The translations under genes and the position numbers were made by a program. 64,000 nucleotides of DNA from NCBI RefSeq assembly GCF_020010925.1, contig NZ_JAGJBZ010000002.1, positions 2,728,001 through 2,792,000 on the forward strand, in the 5' to 3' direction. Position 1 is the stretch's first letter. Every line of letters starts with the position of its first letter. The stretch is from Streptomyces griseiscabiei. GTDB lineage: Bacteria > Actinomycetota > Actinomycetes > Streptomycetales > Streptomycetaceae. Positions 1 to 9,558 of this stretch are shown one piece after another. The notes under the pieces are model-generated. The model did not search any database. It worked only from the letters and a program-made list of their open reading frames with translations, and was not told the origin of the DNA.

Positions 1-1082
1 TCACCGCGAAGGCGGACGGCGACCGGCAGGTCCGCGTCACCACCGAGGACCCCGACCCCGCCCTGCCGCTGCGGCTCACCAGCCCCGGCCTCGCGATCCT
101 GTCCGCCAAGGCCTACGGCGGCAAGCGCGTGAACCCGGTCGGCACGGCCACCGGCCCGTTCGAGGTCACCAAGGTCACCGGCACCACCGCCGCCACCCTG
201 GACCGCTTCGACGCCTACTGGGGCGGCCGCGCCCAGGCGAGCGGCATCGACGCCCGGTTCATCGCCGACGGCTCCGCCCGCACCAACGCCCTGCGCACCG
301 AGCAGGTCGACATCGCCGAGGCCGTCCCCGTGGCACAGGCGTCCACCCTCGACAAGGACACCCGCCGCGAGACGGCCACCACCCGCACCACCAGCCTTCT
401 GCTCAACACCGAGTCGGGCGCCTTCAAGGACCCGAAGCTCCGGGCCGCCGCCCGCGAGGCCGTCGACGGCTCCGTCCTCGCCAAGGACGTCTACGAGGGC
501 CATGCCGACGCCGGAGTCGGCATCTTCGGGCCCGCCGTCACCTGGGCCGCCGGCAAGCGCGTCGAGCCCGCCGGCCGCGCGAAGGCCGCCGACGCCGACG
601 GCACCGCGATCACCATCGCCACCTACGACAACCGGCCCGAACTGCCCGAGGTCGCCCAGGTGCTGCAACAGCAGCTCCAGAAGGCCGGGTTCAAGGTGAA
701 GCTGGAGGTCCGCGAGTACTCACGGCTGGAGAGCGACGCCCTGGCGGGCAAGTTCGACGCCTTCGTCGGCGCCCGCAACTCCCTGCTCGACACCGGCGAC
801 CCGGTCTCCATCATGGCCAGCGACTTCACCTGCGACGGCAGTTACAACCTCGCCCTGCTCTGCGACAAGAAGGTCGACCGGGCCGTGGCCGCCGCCGCGA
901 AGGAGGCCGACACCGACAAGCGGCGGCAGGCCGCCATGACCGCCGAGGCGGCGATCCTCGCCACCGACGCCACCGTCCCGCTCGTCCACCAGCGGATCAT
1001 CACCGGCGTCGGCGACTCCGTCCAGGGCGTCGTCCTCGACCCCTACGAGCGCACGCTGGTCGGAACGGGGACCCGGCGCTGA
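1..1082 (+). CDS. ABC transporter substrate-binding protein, family 5 (5' partial)
   Basis: The reading frame is open from the left edge (first full codon at base 3) to TGA at 1080-1082, giving about 359 C-terminal residues. The sequence looks like a family 5 (peptide/nickel/opine) solute-binding protein: a GPFEVTKV block followed by a long alternating alpha/beta region and a late QQLQKAGFKVKLEV segment typical of the second lobe. The signal peptide and lipobox would lie outside the window. It overlaps the permease gene by 4 bases, so the two are co-expressed. The substrate cannot be read from the sequence. A peptide, nickel or opine-metallophore ligand would fit the family; the MFS partner downstream makes a metallophore system an attractive but unproven idea. 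Confidence 0.85.
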   Translation, partial: TAKADGDRQVRVTTEDPDPALPLRLTSPGLAILSAKAYGGKRVNPVGTATGPFEVTKVTGTTAATLDRFDAYWGGRAQASGIDARFIADGSARTNALRTEQVDIAEAVPVAQASTLDKDTRRETATTRTTSLLLNTESGAFKDPKLRAAAREAVDGSVLAKDVYEGHADAGVGIFGPAVTWAAGKRVEPAGRAKAADADGTAITIATYDNRPELPEVAQVLQQQLQKAGFKVKLEVREYSRLESDALAGKFDAFVGARNSLLDTGDPVSIMASDFTCDGSYNLALLCDKKVDRAVAAAAKEADTDKRRQAAMTAEAAILATDATVPLVHQRIITGVGDSVQGVVLDPYERTLVGTGTRR

Positions 1083-2851
1083 TACGGGCACTCTGGCGAA
1101 CCCTGCTCGCCGCCACGCTGCTGTGCGCCATCGGCCTGCTGCCCTGGCTGTCGCGCACCGACCCGGCGCTGACCGTCCTCAAGGCGCGCTCCGCCGAACG
1201 TGATCCCACCCCCGAGGTCCTGGCCGCCGTACGCGACGAACTCGGCCTCGACGCCGGCCCGCTGAAGCTCCTCGGGGAGTGGTTCGGCGGGCTGGCGCGC
1301 GGGGACGCGGGCCGGTCCTGGATCTCCGGCGCCGAGGTCACCCCGTCCGTCGTGCACGCCCTCGGCGTCTCCGTGCTGCTGATGGCCGCCGCGCTCGTCG
1401 TCGCGGCGGTCACGGCCGCGGCGGTCTGCGCCCGCACCCTGTGGCTCGGCGCGCGCCGCCGCCTCGACGACCGCAGCGGCGGCGGCAGCCTCGCCGCGAT
1501 GCTCGCCGCGCTGCCCGAGTTCCTCACCGCCTCCGTGCTCGCCGTCGTCGTCGGTGTGCACCTCGGCTGGCTGCCCGCGCTCGGCTGGTACGGGCCCCCG
1601 TGGATGGTGCTGCCCGCGCTCGCCCTCGGCCTGCCCGCGGGCGCGCTGCTCGGCCGGATGCTCGACGACCTGCTGCCCGGCGCCTTCGCCGAACCCTGGG
1701 CGCTGGCCGCCGCCGCCCGCGGCATACCCGGGCGGGCCACCGCCCGCCAGGCCGTACGCCGTTGCCTACCCGGACTGCTGCCCAACCTCGGCCTGTTCGT
1801 GGTCGGCCTCACCGGCGGCGCCGTCACCGTCGAGCAGATCTTCGACATACCCGGCCTCGGCCGCACCACCCTCCAGGCCGCCATCGCCCAGGACCTCCCC
1901 GTCCTCCAGGCCGGCACCCTCGCCCTGGTCCTGCTGGCCGCCGTCGCCGGAGCCCTCGCCCGGCTCGCCGCCCGCCTGCTGATCGGCCCGGCCCTGCGCG
2001 ACGGAGCGCTCCAGTCCCTGCACCGCCCGAAGCCGCCCGCGCCCCGCCGCATCCCCCTCCTCTACGGCACGCTGCTCCTCGCGGTCGTCGTGCTCGGCCT
2101 GACCCGGGACCCGCTCACCCTGGACACCGGATCGCGGCTCCGACCACCCTCCTGGGCACATCCGTTGGGCACCGACGCGCTCGGCCGCGACCTCCTCGCC
2201 CGGATCGGCCACGGGGCGTTCACCACCCTCTCCCTCGCCGTCACCATCAGCGCCGCGGCACTTCTGGCGGGGCTTCTGCTCGGTCTGCTGCCCCGCTTCT
2301 CCGGGCCCCTCGTCGACACCGTCAACGCCGTCCCCCCGGTCCTCGCGGGCCTGCTCGTCGCCGGAGTCGCCGGCAGCGGCGCCGCGACCCCCGCGCTGGC
2401 CGTGGCCGCCGTCGCCTGGGTGCCGCTCGCCGCGCACACCACGGCCCTGCTCGAACAGGAACGGGCCACCACCCACATCACGGCCACGAGGGGACTGGGC
2501 GCGGACGACGCCTATGTGCTCCGCCGCGAGCTGCTCCCCGCCGTCCTGCCCCCCGTCGCCCGCCACGCCCTCCTCCGGCTGCCCGGTGTGGCCCTCGCCC
2601 TCACCGCCCTCGGCTTCCTCGGGCTCGGCGCGCAGCCACCGGACCCGGAATGGGGCCTCCTCCTCGCCGAGAACCAGCCCTACGCCGAACGCGCCCCCTG
2701 GGCCGTCGCCGCCCCCGCCGTCGCCCTCGCCCTGCTGGGCGCCCTCGCGGTCACGGCGGCGGGCGGAGTGCGCCGGCCGCGCCTGCCCTTCGCCGGGGCA
2801 GCGCGACAGCCGAAGCCGGCCGTCGCCGCGACCGTCGGAGAGACCGTATGA
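1079..2851 (+). CDS. fused DppB-DppC type ABC transporter permease
   Basis: A single 590-residue ORF holds two binding-protein-dependent permease units that are usually separate proteins. The first (about residues 1-300) begins with a hydrophobic segment LLAATLLCAIGLLPWL and has a cytoplasmic ARGIPGRATARQAVRR loop. The second (about 320-575) has GTDALGRDLLARI, the DppC entry motif, and an EAA-like loop around TRGLGADDAYVLRRELLP. No ATG or GTG lies in frame before 1352, and starting there would remove the first membrane helix. I therefore infer a CTG start at 1079, overlapping the upstream stop. The stop overlaps the next ATG (ATGA at 2848-2851). No ATPase gene is visible here; it is presumably upstream of the window. 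Confidence 0.8.
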   Translation: MIRALWRTLLAATLLCAIGLLPWLSRTDPALTVLKARSAERDPTPEVLAAVRDELGLDAGPLKLLGEWFGGLARGDAGRSWISGAEVTPSVVHALGVSVLLMAAALVVAAVTAAAVCARTLWLGARRRLDDRSGGGSLAAMLAALPEFLTASVLAVVVGVHLGWLPALGWYGPPWMVLPALALGLPAGALLGRMLDDLLPGAFAEPWALAAAARGIPGRATARQAVRRCLPGLLPNLGLFVVGLTGGAVTVEQIFDIPGLGRTTLQAAIAQDLPVLQAGTLALVLLAAVAGALARLAARLLIGPALRDGALQSLHRPKPPAPRRIPLLYGTLLLAVVVLGLTRDPLTLDTGSRLRPPSWAHPLGTDALGRDLLARIGHGAFTTLSLAVTISAAALLAGLLLGLLPRFSGPLVDTVNAVPPVLAGLLVAGVAGSGAATPALAVAAVAWVPLAAHTTALLEQERATTHITATRGLGADDAYVLRRELLPAVLPPVARHALLRLPGVALALTALGFLGLGAQPPDPEWGLLLAENQPYAERAPWAVAAPAVALALLGALAVTAAGGVRRPRLPFAGAARQPKPAVAATVGETV

Positions 2852-4140
2852 CCGAGCCCCGGGAGAACCAGTCCGTGAGTGACGAGCCGGAACGGCGGGC
2901 GACGGACCAGGTGCCCGGCACGACCACGGCCAAGCCCTCCCGGCAGGGCACCTGGGCGCAGCTCAACCCCCTGCTGCGGCTGCTGATCCTCACCCAGCTC
3001 GCCTTCAACATCGGCTTCTTCGCCGTGCTGCCGTTCCTCGCCGAGCATCTCGGCACGGCGATCGGCATGGCCGGCTGGATGGTCGGCTTCGTCCTCGGGC
3101 TGCGGACCTTCAGCCAGCAGGGGCTGTTCGTGGTGGGCGGCGCGCTGGCCGACCGCTACGGCGTACGGCCGGTGGTGCTGGCCGGATGCGTGCTGCGGAT
3201 CGCCGGGTTCGCCTGGCTCGGCTATGCCGACGCGGACTGGTCGGTCATCGGATCGGTCCTGCTGATCGGGTTCGCGGCGGCCCTGTTCTCGCCCGCCGTC
3301 GAGTCCGAGGTCGCCCGTCAGGCCGTGGTCTGGGAGGAGACGGGCGGCGGTCCCCGTACCAGCGTCCTCGCGCTGTTCACGGTGGCGGGGCAGGCCGGGG
3401 CGTTCGTCGGGCCGCTGCTCGGCGCGCTGCTGCTGGCCGTGGACTTCCGGGTGGTGTGTCTCGCGGGCGCCGGGGTGTTCGTGCTCGTCCTCGCCGGACA
3501 CGCGTGGCTGCTGCCGCAGCACATACCGGGGCGGGAGCGGGTCGCGGTGAAGGGCGGCCTCGGCGGGCTGCTGCGCAACCGCCGGTTCCTGGCGCTGTGC
3601 TGCGCGTACGGGGCGTATCTGCTGGCGTACAACCAGCTGTACCTGCTCCTCCCCGACGAGGTGGCGCGGGCCACGGGGTCGCAGTCCGCGCTGGCCTGGC
3701 TGTTCGGGCTGTCCTCGCTGCTGGTGGTGACCGCGCAGCTGCCGGTCACGCGGTGGGTGGCGGAGCGGCTGGATCTTCGTCGGTCCATGGTGGTGGGGCT
3801 GCTGTTGATCTCGGGTGGGTTCCTGGTGGTGGCGCTGGCGCTGCCCGCCGGGTGGACCGGGAACGCGGGGCTGTTGCCCGCGGCCGGGTTCGTGGTGTTG
3901 CTGACGGTGGGGCAGATGCTGGTGGCGCCTGCGGCGCGGGCGTGGGTGCCGGATCTCGCGGTGGCGGGGCGGCTGGGGCTCTACACCGGGGCGATGTCGT
4001 CGGTGTCGGGGTTGATCGTGCTCGGGGGGAGTGCGGGGGCCGGGGCGTTGATGGACGCGGGGGTGTCTCGGGTGGTGCCGTGGGTGGTGCTCGCTGTGAT
4101 CCCGGTGGCGGCGATCGCGCTCCTGCCGCGCCGGTCGTAA
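2848..4140 (+). CDS. MFS transporter
   Basis: This 430-residue protein has about 12 hydrophobic segments after a 35-residue polar N-terminus, and a GGALADRYGVRP loop between helices 2 and 3, the hallmark of major facilitator drug/metabolite exporters (MdtH-like). ATG at 2848 overlaps the permease stop by 4 bases, so it is the last gene of the operon. An importer and a dedicated exporter in one operon is the arrangement of opine-metallophore (Cnt-type) systems, where the MFS exports the chelator and the ABC unit recovers it. That role is inference only, because no synthase gene is in view. A much longer in-frame ORF extending upstream to 1279 is a shadow of the permease. Confidence 0.85.
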   Translation: MTEPRENQSVSDEPERRATDQVPGTTTAKPSRQGTWAQLNPLLRLLILTQLAFNIGFFAVLPFLAEHLGTAIGMAGWMVGFVLGLRTFSQQGLFVVGGALADRYGVRPVVLAGCVLRIAGFAWLGYADADWSVIGSVLLIGFAAALFSPAVESEVARQAVVWEETGGGPRTSVLALFTVAGQAGAFVGPLLGALLLAVDFRVVCLAGAGVFVLVLAGHAWLLPQHIPGRERVAVKGGLGGLLRNRRFLALCCAYGAYLLAYNQLYLLLPDEVARATGSQSALAWLFGLSSLLVVTAQLPVTRWVAERLDLRRSMVVGLLLISGGFLVVALALPAGWTGNAGLLPAAGFVVLLTVGQMLVAPAARAWVPDLAVAGRLGLYTGAMSSVSGLIVLGGSAGAGALMDAGVSRVVPWVVLAVIPVAAIALLPRRS

Positions 4141-4270
4141 TCGCCCCCGCCGCCCCTACCCGTCCCATCCCCAGGGGCTGCGCCCCTTCGACCCCCAGGC
4201 GTCCGTCCGGTGGGGCTTCTCGCGCAGTTCCCCGCGCCCCTGAAAAGCAGGGGCTGCGCCCCGTGCTTTT
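4141..4270. repeat. dispersed Streptomyces intergenic repeat, copy 1
   Basis: This 130-bp block starts right after the MFS stop codon. It recurs at 27117-27244 with one substitution and two single-base deletions. It contains an arm (4203-4247) whose reverse complement, with a few mismatches, is at 4406-4450, so a very long hairpin can form in the convergent gap between the MFS gene and the ABC gene at 4472. The core containing GGGGCGCGGGGAACTGCGCG is, from general knowledge, a common element between Streptomyces genes, often at 3' ends. Confidence 0.85.
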
Positions 4271-4362
4271 CAGCCCCGCCCGCCGGTCACCTTCAGCCCC
4301 GCCCGCCGGTCACCTTCAGCCCCGCCCGCCGGTCACCTTCAGCCCCGCCCGCCGGTCGCCCT
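4269..4362. repeat. 23-bp tandem repeat, four copies
   Basis: Four head-to-tail copies begin at 4271, 4294, 4317 and 4340 with an exact 23-bp period. Each starts CAGCCCCGCCCGCCGG; the last diverges at its 3' end. The array sits in the loop between the two inverted arms of the intergenic repeat. No ORF with a recognisable product spans it. Confidence 0.9.
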
Positions 4363-4405
4363 TCAGGCCGCGGAGGGCTGGTCTTTCAGGCCCGCAGGGG
4401 CCTGG

Positions 4406-4450
4406 GCTTTCAGGGGCGCGGGGAACTGCGCGAGAAGCTCCACCGGAGCC
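4406..4450. repeat. inverted arm of intergenic repeat, copy 1
   Basis: This is the approximate reverse complement of 4203-4247. It ends about 20 bases before the stop of the minus-strand ABC gene, so transcripts from either side would carry the structure. It probably acts as a bidirectional terminator or stability element; function is inferred. Confidence 0.7.
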
Positions 4451-4471
4451 GCACCCGACAACGCACCCCCA

Positions 4472-7294
4472 TCAGGCCATCTGACGCCGGACCAGTTCGT
4501 GCAAACGGCCCGCGGGGTTCGCCAGCAGCTGGGCCGGAGGGCCGACCTCCGCGACCTTGCCGTCCTCCATGACGATCACCCGGTCCGCGTCCATGACCGT
4601 GGACAACCGGTGGGCGATCACCACACGCGTCGCGTTCAGCGCGCGCGTGCTCTCGATCACCGTGCGCTGTGTCTCGTTGTCCAGCGCACTGGTCGCCTCG
4701 TCGAAGAAGAGGAGGCGCGGACGGCGGATCAACGCCTGCGCGATCATGAGGCGTTGACGCTGCCCCCCGGAGATCGCGCCGTTGCCCTGGACGATGGTGT
4801 GCAGCCCCATCGGCATGCGCTGGATGTCCTCGGCGAGGCCCGCCATCGCCGCCGCGGCCATCGCCTCCTCGGGAGTGAACGGCTCCGTCCCGCAGATGAC
4901 GTCCAGGATCGAGCCGGTGAACGGCTGCGCGTGCTGGAGGACGACACCGCACTGCCGGCGCACGGCGGACTGGTCGAGGGCGCCGAGGTCCTGACCGTCG
5001 TAGAGCACGCTGCCGGAGACCGGCTTGTCGAAGCCGATCAGCAGGCGCAGCAGCGTCGACTTGCCGCAGCCGCTCGGGCCGACGATCGCCACGAACTCGC
5101 CCGGCCGGATCGCGAAGGACACGTCGTCCAGCACCAGCGGGCCGTCGTCGGCGTAACGGAAGGAGAGGCGGCGGGCCTCCAGCGCGCCGGAGAGGACACC
5201 CGGGCGGGTGCTCGCCGTACGCACCTCGGGCGTGGCCTCCAGCACCGGCTTGATCTCCTCGAACAGGGGGAGGACGGCCACCGCCGACACGAACGCGCCC
5301 GTCAGTTGCGTCACCGACGTCAGCAGCATCGTCACCGAGGTGTTGAAGGTGAGGAACTCCGCCGCCGACATCGACCCCCGCGCCGGGCCCGCCAGCAGCA
5401 TGAACATCAGCAGGGTGCAGAGGGGCAGATACACCGCGCCCAGCACCGTGTTGAGGTTCTTGATCCCGCCGACCTTCTGCTGTAGCTCCCGGCTGCGCGC
5501 GAACTCGCCCGCCCAGGCGGCGTACGCGTAGTTCTCGGCGGCGGCCACCCGTAGCTTCGGCAGGCCCCGGAGGGTCTGGAACGCCTGGTTGTTGAGCTTG
5601 TTGCTCAGCACCACCAGGCGGCGCTGCCAGCGGACCTGCCACAGCCCGAGGCCGAGGAAGACGGAGGCCACGATCACCAGCATCCCGATCGCCGCCAGGG
5701 CCATGGGCACGCTGAACCAGAGGAGAAGAGCGAGGTTCACGGCGCCGATGGTCACCGACTGGGCGACCACCGGGCCGACGCCTGCCAGGGTGCGACGGAT
5801 CGCGCTGATGCCCATGGCCGCGCTGGCCAGTTCGCCCGTGGAACGGGACGCGAAGAACGCGGTGGGCAGCCGCAGCAGACGGTCCCAGACCGCCGGTTGC
5901 AGGGTCGCCTCGATCCGGCCCTCCAACCGGAGGATCGTCATGTTCTGCAGGAGCAGGAACGCCGCCGACACCACGCTCGCCAGCATGATCGCCAGGCAGA
6001 CCTGGACGATCAGCTCCTCCTGGGCCTTCGGCACGTACTCGCCGAGGATCCTGCCCGTCGCGATGGGCACGAGCGAGCCGAGCAGGACCGTCACCAGGCC
6101 GCTGAGCAGCAGTCCCGTCATGTCACCGCGCGTGCCGTGCAGGCTGAACCGCATCAGCCGCAGCGGGCTCAGCACCCGTTCGGGCAGCGGCCGGTAGAAC
6201 ATCACCGCCCGCGGCTCGAACTCCGCCGCGTTCGCCTTCTCGATCGGTGTCTCCCGGCCGGACGACGGCTGTACGGCCACATAGCCGCCGCGCCGCCACA
6301 GCAGCGCCACCGGCGCCCCGGACAGGGCCCGGTGCCCGACCAGCGGGCCCACGTTCTCCCGCCACCAGGTGCCGGCGAGGCGTACGGCGCGCACCCGGAC
6401 CCGGGAGGCGAGCGCGATGCGCTCCACCGGGTCGAGGCGGTCGCTCTCGGTGCCGCTCTGCGCGGGCTCGGAGAGGCTGATCCCCGCCGCCCGGGCGACG
6501 AGTCCGCAGGCCGCGTACGTGGCGTCCGCGTCGGCGGCCGTCGTCCGCCGGTTCGCGGAGGACTTGCCGATGGACGCGAGCAGGGTGCGGTCGGCCTGGG
6601 CGCGTACCGCCTCACCGGCCTTGATCCCGGCGGCCGTCCGGTCCTCGTGGGTGCGTTCCAGCTGCTCGATCCACCGGTCCAGCGTGGCCAGCAGCCGGTA
6701 CTGCTGGTCGACCATGCTCTGCCAGACCCCGGGGTCCATCAGCAGGTCGCCCGCCGCCTCCGCGCCGTACAGCGAGCCGTACTGGACGCTGCCGGGCGGC
6801 ACCCGCATCCAGAACACGTCGTCGTCGGTGGGCGCGGCGGCCCGCTCGGTGGCCATCGGTGCCTGGAAGAGGATGGACAGACTGCGGCCGACGCCCAGGG
6901 CGAGGGCGTATTCGAGGGGGCTGGTCTGCGGCGGGACGAGCTGGGCGTTGCCCCATTCGTCGTACGACCAGGTCTCGGTCCCCGCCTGCTGGTACAGCTC
7001 ACGCAGTCCGATGCGCCGGACCACGCAGTCGCGCAGCGGGCGGGCGACCAGGGTGTGCTGGGGCCCGGGGACCGGGCCGAGCAGCAGCGCGCCCGCCTCC
7101 AGGCGGCCCAGATGGTGCCAGTGGCCCTGCTCGGCGGCGTCGACCGCGAACAGGTCCAGGGCGCCGGAGGCCACCAGCCACAGCGTCTGCGGGCCTTCGA
7201 GGTCGAGACGGGTGTGGCCGGCGCGGTCGAGGGGCGTGCCCATGGTGCCGAGCGCGCCGAGGACGAGGTCGCCCTCGCCGGACGGGGACGTCAT
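4472..7294 (-). CDS. NHLM-type bacteriocin export ABC transporter, ATP-binding/permease (second subunit)
   Basis: This 940-residue protein has an unusual long N-terminal region (about 1-370, with a cyclic-nucleotide-binding-like start) before a six-helix ABC exporter core and an ATPase domain. The ATPase shows Walker A GPSGCGKST, signature ISGGQRQRL and Walker B LLFFDEATSALD, all intact. This matches the second ABC protein of NHLM (nitrile hydratase/Nif11 leader peptide-type) microcin export systems. It starts one base after the stop of the peptidase-ABC gene, so the two are translationally coupled and likely form one exporter. It would work with the HlyD-like adaptor at 9559 and the precursor at 10452. 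It ends in the repeat block at 4471. Confidence 0.88.
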   Translation of the reverse strand: MTSPSGEGDLVLGALGTMGTPLDRAGHTRLDLEGPQTLWLVASGALDLFAVDAAEQGHWHHLGRLEAGALLLGPVPGPQHTLVARPLRDCVVRRIGLRELYQQAGTETWSYDEWGNAQLVPPQTSPLEYALALGVGRSLSILFQAPMATERAAAPTDDDVFWMRVPPGSVQYGSLYGAEAAGDLLMDPGVWQSMVDQQYRLLATLDRWIEQLERTHEDRTAAGIKAGEAVRAQADRTLLASIGKSSANRRTTAADADATYAACGLVARAAGISLSEPAQSGTESDRLDPVERIALASRVRVRAVRLAGTWWRENVGPLVGHRALSGAPVALLWRRGGYVAVQPSSGRETPIEKANAAEFEPRAVMFYRPLPERVLSPLRLMRFSLHGTRGDMTGLLLSGLVTVLLGSLVPIATGRILGEYVPKAQEELIVQVCLAIMLASVVSAAFLLLQNMTILRLEGRIEATLQPAVWDRLLRLPTAFFASRSTGELASAAMGISAIRRTLAGVGPVVAQSVTIGAVNLALLLWFSVPMALAAIGMLVIVASVFLGLGLWQVRWQRRLVVLSNKLNNQAFQTLRGLPKLRVAAAENYAYAAWAGEFARSRELQQKVGGIKNLNTVLGAVYLPLCTLLMFMLLAGPARGSMSAAEFLTFNTSVTMLLTSVTQLTGAFVSAVAVLPLFEEIKPVLEATPEVRTASTRPGVLSGALEARRLSFRYADDGPLVLDDVSFAIRPGEFVAIVGPSGCGKSTLLRLLIGFDKPVSGSVLYDGQDLGALDQSAVRRQCGVVLQHAQPFTGSILDVICGTEPFTPEEAMAAAAMAGLAEDIQRMPMGLHTIVQGNGAISGGQRQRLMIAQALIRRPRLLFFDEATSALDNETQRTVIESTRALNATRVVIAHRLSTVMDADRVIVMEDGKVAEVGPPAQLLANPAGRLHELVRRQMA

Positions 7295-7295
7295 C

Positions 7296-9533
7296 TCATC
7301 GCTCCCTGACCAGCTGGGCGTACGCGCCGCCGCGTCCCACCAGCTCCTCGTGCCGTCCGCGTTCCACGATCGTGCCGTGCTGCAGGACGACGATCTCGTC
7401 GCTGTCGCGGACCGTGGAGAGCCGGTGGGCGATCACCACACAGGCACAGCCGCGCTTGCGCAGGTTGTCCATCACGGTCAGCTCGGTCTCCGCGTCCAGC
7501 GCGCTGGTGACCTCGTCGAGGACCAGGATGCTGGGCCTGCGGACCAGCGCCCGCGCGATCTCCAGGCGTTGCCGCTGACCGCCGGAGAAGTTCCGGCCGT
7601 CCTGCTCGACCCGGCTGTTGATGCCGCCGGGCCTGCGGACCACCACGTCGTACAGGGCCGCGTCGCGCAGCGCCTCCACCACGGCCTCGTCCGGGATCGA
7701 CGGGTCCCACAGGGCCACGTTGTCGCGGACCGTGCCCTCGAAGAGGAACACCTCCTGGTCGACGAAGGAGACCGAGGCGGCCAGCGCCCCGCGCGGGATG
7801 TCCTCCAGCCGGCGCCCGTCGATACGGATCACACCCTCCCAGGGCGAGTACAGGCCCGAGATCAGCCGCGACACCGTCGACTTGCCGCTGCCCGAACCGC
7901 CGACCAGCGCCACCTGCTGCCCCGGGCCCACGGTCAGGTCGAAGCCGGTGAGCAGGGGCTTGTCGAGAGGGCTGTAGCCGAAGGTGATGTTCTCCAGCTC
8001 CACATGGCCCTGGAGACGGCGCGTGGACTCGCCGGCGTCGGGGCGGGCGTACAGCGGGTCCGCCTGGAAGTTCTCCACGTCCTTGAGCCGGGCGACGTCG
8101 GCCGCGAAGTCCTGGATGCGGCCCGCGACGCCGTTGAGCCGGGTGATCGGGGCGGTGAACCGGGTGACCAGCGCCTGGAAGGCGACCAGCAGACCCACGG
8201 AGATATGGCCCTCGACCGCGCGCATCCCGCCGATCCAGAGGATGAGCGCGCTGTTGAGCGTGGCGAGCGTCGGGGCGACCACCCCGAGCCAGGCGCTCGG
8301 CACACCGAGCCGCTGCTGCTCCTCCAGCGTGGTCGCGTGCTGCCCGGCCCACTTGCGGAAGTAGCCCTCCTCGCCGCCGGTCGCCTTCATCGTCTCGATC
8401 AGCTGGAGTCCGGTGTACGCCGTGTTGGTGAGCCGGGCGTTGTCGGCGCGCAGCTTCGCCGTCCGGGTCGCCCGCAGCCGGATCACCACCCGCATCGCCA
8501 CCACGTTCAGCAGTGCCACCCCGATGCCGACGAAGGTCAGCTGCGGGTCGTACGTATAGAGGAGGACGGCGTACAGGACGACCACGACCGCGTCCACCCC
8601 GGCCGCCGCGAGATCGCGGGCCAGGGTCTCGGCGACCGCGTCGTTGGACTGGAGCCGCTGGACGAGGTCGGCGGGGCTGCGCTGGGAGAAGAAGGTGACG
8701 GGCAGCCGGAGGAGGTGGCGCAGGAAGCGGGCGCTGGACAGGGTGGAGGAGATCAGGCGTCCGCGTAGGAGATTCGCCTGCTGCAGCCAGGTCAGCAGGA
8801 CCGTCAGCAGCACACAGGCGCCCATCGACGTGAACAGCACGCCCAGCAGGGAGGTCTGCCCGCCGATCAGGAACATGTCGATATAGGTGCGGCTCAGCGC
8901 GGGCACCGCCGCGCCGACCGCCACCAGCAGCAGACTGGCGAGGACGGCGGCGGGCAGCGTGCCGGCGGTGCCGCGCATCCGGGCGGGCATGGCGCCGAGG
9001 ACGCCGGGCCTGCGCCCGCCCTTCTCGAAGCCGTCGCTGGGCTCCATGACGAGGACGACCCCGGTGAAGCTCGCGTCGAAGTCCTCCATCGGCACGAACC
9101 GGCGGCCCTTGCCGGGGTCGTTGATGTGGACGCCGCGCCGGCCGAAGCGGCGGCCCATGCCGTCGTAGACGACGTAGTGGTTGAACTCCCAGAACAGGAC
9201 GGCCGGTGCCGTCACCTCGGCGAGGGCGGCCACGTCCATCTGCATGCCCTTGGCGGTCAGGCCGTAACTGCGGGCGGCCTTCAGCAGATTGCTGGCGCGC
9301 GAGCCGTCGCGGGAGACACCGCAGGCGATCCGCAGCTCCTCCAGCGGGATGTGCCGTCCGTAGTGGCCGAGGACCATGGCGAGGGAGGCGGCGCCGCACT
9401 CCACGGCCTCCATCTGCAGGACGGTGGGTGTGCGGACGGTCTTCCCCCGTCCCTTGGGGACCGGGCGCCTGGGCGGGGCCGCCTTGCGTCTGCCGCGTAC
9501 GGGTGGCGGGGCGGTGTCCTGGGACGCGGTCAC
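7296..9533 (-). CDS. NHLM-type bacteriocin exporter: C39 peptidase/permease/ATPase
   Basis: This 745-residue protein has an N-terminal C39 peptidase domain (about 35-165), six membrane helices and an ATPase. The peptidase has Cys46 in MEAVECGAAS, His119 in FNHYVVYDG and Asp139 in INDPGKG, the complete catalytic triad. The ATPase has GGSGSGKST, FSGGQRQRLEIARA and LVLDEVTSALD. Proteins of this family cut leaders after a double glycine while exporting the peptide. The predicted substrate is the VSGG-containing precursor at 10452-10667. It lies 25 bases downstream of the HlyD gene and one base upstream of the second ABC subunit. Confidence 0.93.
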   Translation of the reverse strand: MTASQDTAPPPVRGRRKAAPPRRPVPKGRGKTVRTPTVLQMEAVECGAASLAMVLGHYGRHIPLEELRIACGVSRDGSRASNLLKAARSYGLTAKGMQMDVAALAEVTAPAVLFWEFNHYVVYDGMGRRFGRRGVHINDPGKGRRFVPMEDFDASFTGVVLVMEPSDGFEKGGRRPGVLGAMPARMRGTAGTLPAAVLASLLLVAVGAAVPALSRTYIDMFLIGGQTSLLGVLFTSMGACVLLTVLLTWLQQANLLRGRLISSTLSSARFLRHLLRLPVTFFSQRSPADLVQRLQSNDAVAETLARDLAAAGVDAVVVVLYAVLLYTYDPQLTFVGIGVALLNVVAMRVVIRLRATRTAKLRADNARLTNTAYTGLQLIETMKATGGEEGYFRKWAGQHATTLEEQQRLGVPSAWLGVVAPTLATLNSALILWIGGMRAVEGHISVGLLVAFQALVTRFTAPITRLNGVAGRIQDFAADVARLKDVENFQADPLYARPDAGESTRRLQGHVELENITFGYSPLDKPLLTGFDLTVGPGQQVALVGGSGSGKSTVSRLISGLYSPWEGVIRIDGRRLEDIPRGALAASVSFVDQEVFLFEGTVRDNVALWDPSIPDEAVVEALRDAALYDVVVRRPGGINSRVEQDGRNFSGGQRQRLEIARALVRRPSILVLDEVTSALDAETELTVMDNLRKRGCACVVIAHRLSTVRDSDEIVVLQHGTIVERGRHEELVGRGGAYAQLVRER

Positions 9534-9558
9534 GGGCGCGGCCCGTCGGCGGAGGGGA

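Noticed and set aside
1279..2847. In-frame upstream extension of the MFS gene (953-residue ORF)
   Set aside because: Very Arg/Pro-rich translation overlapping the real permease frame; the MFS homology starts only after 2848.
4269..4362. Possible CRISPR array
   Set aside because: The 23-bp units are directly adjacent with no unique spacers and no cas genes are near.
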